Origin: Acidimicrobiales bacterium
GTDB lineage: Bacteria; Actinomycetota; Acidimicrobiia; Acidimicrobiales; SHLQ01
Reading direction: 5' to 3'
DNA length: 5,207 nucleotides
Assembly (NCBI GenBank): GCA_013002375.1
Contig: JABDJW010000048.1
Location: 1 to 5,207, forward strand
Shown: piece after piece, positions 1 through 5,207 of the stretch
Numbering within the stretch: position 1 is the stretch's first letter
Layout of the letters: each line of letters begins with the position of its first letter
Notes under the pieces: model-generated
The model's input: the letters and a program-made list of their open reading frames with translations, nothing else
The model's database searches: none
Told to the model about the DNA's origin: nothing
Translations under genes and position numbers: made by a program

Positions 1-239
1 TGGATGGCCTGGGCGCCCGTCGTGTTGGCCGCGCCGATGATCGCCGGCGGCTCCATGTACGAGTCGACGCGGATGGCGACATCAGCGTCGTGCACGAACG
101 GAGCGTCGGCGTCGGCATCGACATAGACGGCAATGCAGCGCAGTCCCATGGCGCGTGCGGTGCGAAAGATGCGACGGGCGATCTCGCCGCGGTTGGCGAC
201 CAGGACGGCGGAGATCGGTGTCGTCGTGGGATCGCTCAC
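1..239 (-). CDS. Biotin carboxylase (alpha) subunit of acyl-CoA carboxylase, N-terminal part
   Basis: This is the first 79 codons of a biotin carboxylase; the rest runs off the low-coordinate end. The family uses ATP and bicarbonate to carboxylate biotin on a carrier domain, usually at the C-terminus of the same alpha subunit. The visible protein begins MSDPTTTPISAVLVANRGEI. Residues 11-45 carry the hallmark start of the fold: VLVANRGEIARRIFRTA, then GLRCIAVYVDADADAPFVHD, followed by an SY...II.AA..TGAQAI segment that leads into the family's HPGYGFLSEN region, which is not present here. I chose the GTG at 239-237 because it places the ANRGEIA motif about 14 residues in, as is usual, and forms a GTGA overlap with the upstream stop. 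A GGGGTG eight bases upstream may serve as a weak ribosome site. The upstream neighbour is the matching carboxyltransferase, so the two most likely form one holoenzyme. The ATP-grasp and biotin-carrier parts cannot be checked. Confidence 0.93.
   Translation of the reverse strand, partial: MSDPTTTPISAVLVANRGEIARRIFRTARAMGLRCIAVYVDADADAPFVHDADVAIRVDSYMEPPAIIGAANTTGAQAI
236..239 (-). other. GTGA stop/start overlap coupling the two carboxylase subunits
   Basis: The TGA stop of the carboxyltransferase (238-236) and the GTG start of the biotin carboxylase (239-237) share bases as GTGA. Such four-base overlaps usually mean that a ribosome finishing the first gene restarts on the second, which would help keep the two subunits in balanced amounts. 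The overlap is seen directly; the coupling is inferred. Confidence 0.8.
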
Positions 240-1900
240 AGCCGGAACACCCCGTAGCCCTCGGCGCCGTCGACCGAACGGTTGCGAACCGCGGACAGCG
301 TCAGGCCCAGCACGGTTCGGGTGTCGCGTGGGTCGATGATGCCGTCGTCGCTGATCGCGCCGGTCGCGACGAGCGCCAGCGAGCCCTTCTCCTGGGCTGC
401 TTCGACCTTGGCGACCTGTTCGGCATCGGCTGCTTCATCGAACTCGACACCGGCTCGGGCTGCGGCGTTGCGGCGGACCATGGACATGACGCCGGCGATC
501 TGGGCCGGGCCCATCACCGCGATCTTGGCGGTGGGCCACAGGAACGTGAACCGATTGCCGAACGCCCGGCCCGACATGCCGTACGTGCCCGCGCCGTAGC
601 TCGAGCCGATGATGACGGTGAGGTGCGGCACGGTGGAGTTCGAGACGGCATTGATCATCTGTGAGCCCTTCTTGATGATGCCGTCGTGTTCGAAGTCCTT
701 GCCCACCATGTAGCCGGTGATGTTCTGCAGGAACACGAGGGGCAGATCGATCTGATTGCAGAGCTGAATGAAGTGGGCCGCCTTCTGGGCGGAATCGGGG
801 TAGATGACGCCGTTGTTGCCCAAGATGCCCACCGGGTAGCCGTGGATCGAGGCCCAGCCACAGATCATCGTGGTGCCGTAGCGGGCCTTGAACTCCTCGA
901 ACCGGCTGCCGTCAACCGTTCGGGCGATGACGTCGCGGACGTCGACCGGCGTGCGCAGGTCTCGGCTGACCAGCCCGAGCAGTTCCTCGGCGTCGTGCAG
1001 CGGCTCGTCCGGGGCCAGGGTCGGCTCGGGTCCCTCCTTGCGCCAGTTCAGGTGCGACACAACCTCGCGACACATGCGGATGGCGTCCATTTCGTCCTCG
1101 GCGAAGTACTCGCCGAGACCGGAGACTTCCGTATGCATCTGAGCCCCGCCCAGGGTCTCGTCGTCGCTCTCCTCGCCGGTGGCCATCTTCACCAGGGGCG
1201 GGCCGGCGAGGAAGGCCTTCGACTGGTCCTTGACCATGATGTTGTAGTCGGACAGGCCGGGTTGGTATGCGCCGCCGGCGGTGGAGGATCCGAAAACCAC
1301 GCACACCGTGGGTATCTCCAGCTTCGACAGTTCGATCATCTCGTAGAAGAAGCGCCCGGATTCGGCGAAGTGGTCGAGCTGGGCGCGACGCCGTTTGGGC
1401 TTGCCGTCTTCGCCCTTCTCGCCGTCGGTCTGGACCCGAAGGTCGCCGCCGGCCGATTCGACGAAGCTGACGTAGGGCATGCGGTTGTCCCGAGCGATCT
1501 CGAGAGCCCGCATCCACTTCTTGGCGGCGTAGGGAGTGAGGGCACCGGCCAACACGGTGGGATCGTTGCCCATGATCACGCACTCCACGCCGGCGATCAC
1601 GCCGTTACCCACGACCATGCCCCCGCCGATCGTGTAGTCGCTGTTGTAGCCGGCCAACGGGCTGATCTCGAGGAATGCCGTGTCGGGATCGAGCGCGTTG
1701 ACGATACGTTCGCGAATCGGCAGCTTGTTGCGGGATCGGAGCCGGGCCATCCGCTCGGGGCCGCCACCGGCGTCGGCCTCGTCGAGCAACTCGTCGATGA
1801 CCTGGAGCTGTTCGAGCATGTCGGCTCGGTTCTTGGCGTGCACCTCGCTGTGGACATCGGCCACCGACCGCAAGGGTGGGGCGAGCAGCGTGCGTTTCAT
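236..1900 (-). CDS. Acyl-CoA carboxylase carboxyltransferase (beta) subunit, methylcrotonyl/geranyl-CoA carboxylase type
   Basis: This 554-residue protein moves the carboxyl group from carboxybiotin to an acyl-CoA in the cytoplasm. It has the two crotonase-like halves of the family and normal full length. N-half landmarks are KLPIRERIVNALDPDTAFLE (about 59-78), the oxyanion-type glycine loop GSSTAGGAYQP (204-214) and GPPLVKMATGEE (233-244). C-half landmarks are GWASIHGYPVGILGNNGVIY (348-367), NITGYMVGKDFEHDGII (393-409), SSYGAGTYGMSGRAF (433-447) and WPTAKIAVMGPAQIAG (455-470). The ITGYMVG..E..GI wording and SYGAGTYGM are typical of the methylcrotonyl/geranyl-CoA branch rather than propionyl-CoA carboxylases. 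Together with the GNDPTV and LVKMATGEESDDE blocks, they recall poorly characterised actinobacterial AccD paralogues, so the substrate is left open. The ATG at 1900 is chosen because the reading frame extends 106 codons further upstream only as an arginine/proline/serine-rich shadow of recQ. No clear Shine-Dalgarno precedes it. An odd charged insertion occupies residues 158-174. Confidence 0.95.
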   Translation of the reverse strand: MKRTLLAPPLRSVADVHSEVHAKNRADMLEQLQVIDELLDEADAGGGPERMARLRSRNKLPIRERIVNALDPDTAFLEISPLAGYNSDYTIGGGMVVGNGVIAGVECVIMGNDPTVLAGALTPYAAKKWMRALEIARDNRMPYVSFVESAGGDLRVQTDGEKGEDGKPKRRRAQLDHFAESGRFFYEMIELSKLEIPTVCVVFGSSTAGGAYQPGLSDYNIMVKDQSKAFLAGPPLVKMATGEESDDETLGGAQMHTEVSGLGEYFAEDEMDAIRMCREVVSHLNWRKEGPEPTLAPDEPLHDAEELLGLVSRDLRTPVDVRDVIARTVDGSRFEEFKARYGTTMICGWASIHGYPVGILGNNGVIYPDSAQKAAHFIQLCNQIDLPLVFLQNITGYMVGKDFEHDGIIKKGSQMINAVSNSTVPHLTVIIGSSYGAGTYGMSGRAFGNRFTFLWPTAKIAVMGPAQIAGVMSMVRRNAAARAGVEFDEAADAEQVAKVEAAQEKGSLALVATGAISDDGIIDPRDTRTVLGLTLSAVRNRSVDGAEGYGVFRL

Positions 1901-1934
1901 CGCCGCCGACCGTAGCCGCCGCCCCCGAACCGGG

Positions 1935-4085
1935 CTAGCGGGCGCGGAGAACGAAGGGGAGAACGGGGCCGCTGCCGGCCGTTCGGAGGATCGCGGCGCA
2001 AACGGTGAGGGTCCACCGAGAGTCGGCTTCGTCGTCGAGCAGCAGGACCGGGCCGGCGAGAACGTCAGCGTCGGGCAGTCCGCCGGTATCCGCCGCGATA
2101 CGACCCCAGACGTTGGCGACCTGGTGCGCGCTGTTGGCCTGCTCGGATTGCCAGCCGCCTTCGGCGACGCGGTGCAAGGCCCGGTGGACCGGGAGCTTGC
2201 CGAGCTGGCCGAGGGCATCGGCCGCGGCGTTGATCAACGGAGCGCGTCTTCGGGACGGTATGGGGCAGATCCACGTGGGCCGGGCCGGCCAGTCCCAGCG
2301 CTTGAGGATGCCGGCGATCGAGCGCACGAGATCGTCGGGCAAGGGTTGCGATGGATCAGCGAAGAGTTCGGTCACGACCGGATCCCAGCCGCCGTCACCG
2401 AGCCGGCAGAGCGCTCGGCCCGCCTCGGCCCGGAGGTCGGGGCCGATCTTGCCTTTCGGCTCGTCGAGGCCCGACGGCCACAGCTTGCGGGGTTCGATGA
2501 TGGCGTCGCCGCCGCGCAGCAACTCGCTGGCCGCGGCCACGAGCAACGGATCGAGCGGTGGTGGCGCGGTGTCGAGGCCGAGGCAGTTGTCACAACGGCC
2601 ACAGTCGCCGGCTTCGGCGTCGTCGAGGGCCTCGCGCAGAAACCGCAGCCGGCACGTCCGGAGATCGCGGAAGGCCAGCATCTGTTCGGACTCGGTGCGG
2701 CGTAACGCTCGCAGCCGTTCGGCTTTGTCGCGGTCGTACGCCCACTGCTGGTCGGCGATGATGAACCCGCCCTTCACGTGGGCGACCGCACCGTCGACCT
2801 CGAGAATCTTCAGCAACGTTGAGAGCCGGTTGCGGCCCAGGTTCACGTTCGTTTCGAGTATGGCGATCGAGGTCGGGCTGCCCGGGCTGAGCTGGGTGAG
2901 GACCTCGTGACACGTCTGCTCCGGCGGCAGGCTGACTTGCTCGAACCACCGCCAGACGGCGGCGTCTTCGGCCGGCCGGGGCACGGCGATGACCTCGGCC
3001 CGGTCGATGGCCCGCCCGGCGCGACCGATCTGCTGGTAGTAGGCGACCGGGGTCGGCGGTAGGCCGAGATGTATGCAGAACGCCATGTCGCCCTTGTCGA
3101 AACCCATGCCGAGGGCGGACGTGGCCACCAATGCTTTCAATTCGTTCGATCGGAGCTGATCCTCGAGGTGGAGCCGGGCGTCGCCGTCGGTGGCGCCGGT
3201 GTAGGCCTGCGCCGCAACGCCTTGGGACCGCAGCCACGTCGCCGTCTGTTCGGCTTGGTTCTGGGTGAGGCAGTAGACGATGCCCGAACCATCGAGTTCG
3301 GGCATCCGGCCGGCGAGCCAGGCCAGGCGTTCGGCATCGGACGGCAGGTCGACGCTGGAAAGATGCAGCGACGCCCGGTCGAGGCTGGTGCGGAGCACCA
3401 GGGTGTCGGAGCCCAGCTGCGTCGCGACGTCGTCGGTGACCCGCTGGTTGGCGGTGGCGGTGGTGGCCAGGACCGGGGTCCACGCCGGCAGGTCGTTGAT
3501 CAGGTGGCGCAGCCGCAGGTAGTCGGGACGAAAGTCGTGGCCCCAGTCGCTGATGCAGTGGGCTTCGTCGCACACCAGGGCGAACGGTTGGCCGAGGAGC
3601 GAGGCGAACACCCGCTCGCGGAAGCCGGCATTGGCCAAGCGTTCTGGCGAGATCAACAGCAGGTCGACCTCGTCGCGAGCGATGGCTTCTTCGATCTCGC
3701 GCCACGAGTCGAGGTTCGAGGAATTGATGGTCTGGGCGTTGAGCCCCAACGTGCCCGCCGCGGCGACCTGGTCGCGCATGAGGGCGAGCAGGGGGGAGAC
3801 GACCAAGGTCGGTCCCCAACCCCGATCGCGCAGCATGCGGGTGGCGGAGAAGTAGACGGCCGACTTGCCGAAGCCGGTGCGGGCGACGAGCAGCGTGCGC
3901 CGGCGACCGGCCACGACCGCCGAGACCGCGTCGACTTGCTCGGGGCGAGGTTCGGCGCCGGACCCGGCCAGGGCGGTGATGTGGGCCCGCAGCTCGGTCG
4001 CGACCTCGTCGACGGTGGGACGGGGTGGCTCGATCGGTATGGCCGTGGTGCTCACCCCCAGCAACCTACTCACCGGGTGTGACAC
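1935..4085 (-). CDS. recQ: RecQ-family ATP-dependent DNA helicase with C-terminal phosphoribosyltransferase-like domain
   Basis: This 716-residue superfamily 2 helicase is expected to unwind DNA 3' to 5' in repair and recombination. Helicase motifs in order are EPRPEQ (motif 0, 45-50), Walker A ARTGFGKS (68-75), SPLLALMRDQ (Ia, 97-106), ISPERL (145-150), DEAH (173-176), the RecQ aromatic loop SDWGHDFRPDYLRL (179-192), ATTATAN (III, 207-213), GIVYCLT (IV, 268-274), ATSALGMGFDKGDM (V, 321-334) and QQIGRAGR (VI, 351-358). A winged-helix-like stretch (about 388-445) comes next, then a zinc cluster with Cys478, Cys495, Cys498 and Cys501. Residues about 596-716 resemble a ComF-type phosphoribosyltransferase and end in GPVLLLDDEADSRWT (678-692). 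I see no HRDC domain. Walker A has TGFGKS where classical RecQ has TGGGKS. The GTG start at 4085 is the longest choice; a GTG at 4055 (residue 11) has a better ribosome site, and both precede all motifs. It lies 30 bases after the transporter stop and 34 before the carboxyltransferase. Confidence 0.93.
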   Translation of the reverse strand: MSHPVSRLLGVSTTAIPIEPPRPTVDEVATELRAHITALAGSGAEPRPEQVDAVSAVVAGRRRTLLVARTGFGKSAVYFSATRMLRDRGWGPTLVVSPLLALMRDQVAAAGTLGLNAQTINSSNLDSWREIEEAIARDEVDLLLISPERLANAGFRERVFASLLGQPFALVCDEAHCISDWGHDFRPDYLRLRHLINDLPAWTPVLATTATANQRVTDDVATQLGSDTLVLRTSLDRASLHLSSVDLPSDAERLAWLAGRMPELDGSGIVYCLTQNQAEQTATWLRSQGVAAQAYTGATDGDARLHLEDQLRSNELKALVATSALGMGFDKGDMAFCIHLGLPPTPVAYYQQIGRAGRAIDRAEVIAVPRPAEDAAVWRWFEQVSLPPEQTCHEVLTQLSPGSPTSIAILETNVNLGRNRLSTLLKILEVDGAVAHVKGGFIIADQQWAYDRDKAERLRALRRTESEQMLAFRDLRTCRLRFLREALDDAEAGDCGRCDNCLGLDTAPPPLDPLLVAAASELLRGGDAIIEPRKLWPSGLDEPKGKIGPDLRAEAGRALCRLGDGGWDPVVTELFADPSQPLPDDLVRSIAGILKRWDWPARPTWICPIPSRRRAPLINAAADALGQLGKLPVHRALHRVAEGGWQSEQANSAHQVANVWGRIAADTGGLPDADVLAGPVLLLDDEADSRWTLTVCAAILRTAGSGPVLPFVLRAR
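4065..4071 (-). promoter_or_regulatory. Possible ribosome binding site for an internal recQ start
   Basis: Read on the minus strand, GAGTAGG lies nine bases before the in-frame GTG at 4055-4053 (residue 11 of the long form). The first GTG, at 4085, has no purine-rich site at comparable spacing. The protein from 4055 would begin MSTTAIPIEPPRP and keep every helicase motif. The real RecQ may therefore be 706 residues, with a 60-base gap after the transporter. This is a weak, short match in GC-rich DNA. Confidence 0.4.
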
Positions 4086-4115
4086 TCGGCGCCCGAGTCC
4101 CAGCCGCCTCGGCGA

Positions 4116-5207
4116 TCAGAAACCACTGATACCGGAGCGCATCACACTGCCGGTGGCCCGGTGGTTGACGACGCCGATCGTTGCCGCCGCCAGCAGACAG
4201 AACGCGCAGACCCCGAGCGCGAACGGCGTCACCGACAGGTCGATCCATGCGCCGAGGATGGAGGCCAGCACGGCACCGCCGGCCATGCGGAGCGCACCGG
4301 TGAGCGCCGACGCCGAGCCGGCAATCTCGCCCACCGGCACCATCGCGGCCGTGTTCAGGTTGGGCATGAGGAACATGAATCCGGCCAGCAGGAGACCGAG
4401 GACCGGCATGAACAGCCAGAAGTTCGGCCGTCCGTCGGACAACACCGCCAGCACGACGAGCACGACCGACAGCGGCAACACCACGGCGAGGGCCCGCGTG
4501 ACCATGCCGTCCATGCCGAACCGCTCGACGAAGCGACCGTTGATCAGCGCGGCCAGCCCGAACAGCACGGCGACCGCGCCGAACACCACCGGGAACTGGC
4601 CGCCCCGACCCAGGATGTCGCTGATGATGAGTTCGCTGGTGGCCAAGTAGGTGGTGAACACGCCCTGGAGGAAGACCGTCGCCAGCGTGTAGCCGGACGT
4701 CACCGGGGTGCGAAGCACGGCGACGTAGTTCCGCCGGGTGGTCGTCATGTTCAGCGGCTGCACGAAGGCGGGGTTGAGCGTCTCGCGCAGGCGGAGGCTC
4801 CACAGCCCGATCAGCACGGCCCACACGACACAGAACCAGAACACGCCCCGCCACGGCACCACTTCGATGATGACCGCACCCAACGATGGGGCGATGACCG
4901 GCACCAGGACGAACACCGCCATGATCTGCGACATCGCCTTGGCCATGGCGTTGCCGACGAACCGGTCGCGCACGATTGCGGTGGCCACGACCCGTGACCC
5001 GGCGGCGCCGACGCCCCAGACGAACCGGCTGGCCAGCAACCAGCCGAAGCTCGGCGCCAGCGCCGAGCCGATCGCTCCCAGCAGGTAGATGCCGATGCCG
5101 ACATAGAGAATGGGCTTCCGCCCGAAGCGGTCGGCCAGCGGGCCGTAGACGATCTGGGCCAGGGCCAGGCCCATGAAGAACACGGTGATGACCTGGCCGG
5201 TCTGGTT
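4116..5207 (-). CDS. Major facilitator transporter, Bcr/CflA-type drug efflux family (5' end missing)
   Basis: This is a proton-driven inner-membrane exporter of the 12-helix drug:H+ antiporter class. The visible 363 residues run to a TGA at 4118-4116. The frame stays open to the window edge (NQTGQVITVFFMGLALAQ...), and the text opens inside what is normally helix 2. The true start and helix 1 therefore lie off the window, and the GTG at 5183 is not a credible start. Eleven hydrophobic helices can be counted. Motif A, GPLADRFGRKP, sits in the helix 2-3 loop (22-32). A motif B region, RFVWGVGAAG (61-70), has tryptophan where a glutamine is common in this family. LVPVIAPSLGAVII (101-114), following AMSQIMAVF, is strongly reminiscent of Bcr/CflA proteins. 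A long central loop (about 140-168) separates the two halves. Chloramphenicol, bicyclomycin or sulfonamide export is known for relatives, but the substrate cannot be read here. recQ follows 30 bases downstream. Confidence 0.9.
   Translation of the reverse strand, partial: NQTGQVITVFFMGLALAQIVYGPLADRFGRKPILYVGIGIYLLGAIGSALAPSFGWLLASRFVWGVGAAGSRVVATAIVRDRFVGNAMAKAMSQIMAVFVLVPVIAPSLGAVIIEVVPWRGVFWFCVVWAVLIGLWSLRLRETLNPAFVQPLNMTTTRRNYVAVLRTPVTSGYTLATVFLQGVFTTYLATSELIISDILGRGGQFPVVFGAVAVLFGLAALINGRFVERFGMDGMVTRALAVVLPLSVVLVVLAVLSDGRPNFWLFMPVLGLLLAGFMFLMPNLNTAAMVPVGEIAGSASALTGALRMAGGAVLASILGAWIDLSVTPFALGVCAFCLLAAATIGVVNHRATGSVMRSGISGF

Noticed and set aside
686..1915. A 409-codon open frame on the plus strand, antisense to the carboxyltransferase
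   Set aside because: Long antisense frames are expected opposite GC-rich genes with strong third-position bias. The translation shows only composition-driven runs of Gly, Val, His and Asp, with no recognisable motif.
1920..1936. Possible hairpin CCCG-GTT-CGGG just after the recQ stop, as a terminator
   Set aside because: The stem is only four base pairs, there is no T-tract after it, and short GC inverted repeats are common by chance in such DNA.
1901..2218. A 106-codon N-terminal extension of the carboxyltransferase reading frame to position 2218
   Set aside because: The extension is rich in Arg, Pro, Ser and Ala, overlaps the recQ 3' end and has no family similarity. The ATG at 1900 gives a normal N-terminus and length.
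3069..4082. A 337-codon plus-strand open frame opposite recQ, and a 409-codon minus-strand frame at 2590-3819 in another phase
   Set aside because: Both overlap the RecQ helicase motifs, which are unmistakable in their own frame. The shadow products are low-complexity and Arg/Gly/Pro-rich.
4161..4997. A plus-strand open frame opposite the transporter, very rich in His, Arg, Gln and Asp
   Set aside because: This composition is the standard mirror of hydrophobic membrane-helix codons read on the opposite strand, so it is not a real protein.
5181..5183. GTG at 5183 as the transporter start
   Set aside because: The frame is open through the window edge and residues before this GTG (NQTGQVIT) fit the start of helix 2. 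Starting here would remove helix 1, so the gene is treated as cut by the window.

Overview
The window is GC-rich, densely coded DNA. All four recognisable genes lie on the minus strand, so transcription runs from the high-coordinate end to the low. GC-rich third codon positions, two GTG starts and the RecQ type suggest a high-GC actinobacterium. An Acidimicrobiia-like or similar environmental lineage is a guess that the sequence alone does not prove.

In transcription order the window holds: (1) 4116-5207, a Bcr/CflA-type major facilitator drug-efflux transporter whose first membrane helix lies off the window; (2) 1935-4085, a complete RecQ-family DNA helicase of unusual architecture, with helicase core, a winged-helix-like segment, a four-cysteine zinc cluster and a C-terminal phosphoribosyltransferase-like domain; (3) 236-1900, a complete carboxyltransferase (beta) subunit of a biotin-dependent acyl-CoA carboxylase of the methylcrotonyl/geranyl-CoA carboxylase type; (4) 1-239, the first 79 codons of a biotin carboxylase (alpha) subunit, overlapping the beta-subunit stop codon by four bases.

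Gene spacing is about 30 bases (transporter to recQ), 34 bases (recQ to carboxyltransferase) and -4 bases (carboxyltransferase to biotin carboxylase). I see no convincing terminator or promoter in the two gaps. The genes could therefore be co-transcribed, although only the last two have an obvious shared job: the biotin carboxylase loads CO2 onto biotin and the carboxyltransferase passes it to an acyl-CoA. No non-coding stretch exceeds 34 bases. I found no RNA genes, CRISPR array, insertion sequence or repeat.

Most of the window is ordinary chromosomal content. The feature most worth a second look is the RecQ protein, whose C-terminal third looks like a ComF-type phosphoribosyltransferase with an altered PRPP loop. 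Second is a short charged, basic insertion inside the carboxyltransferase.
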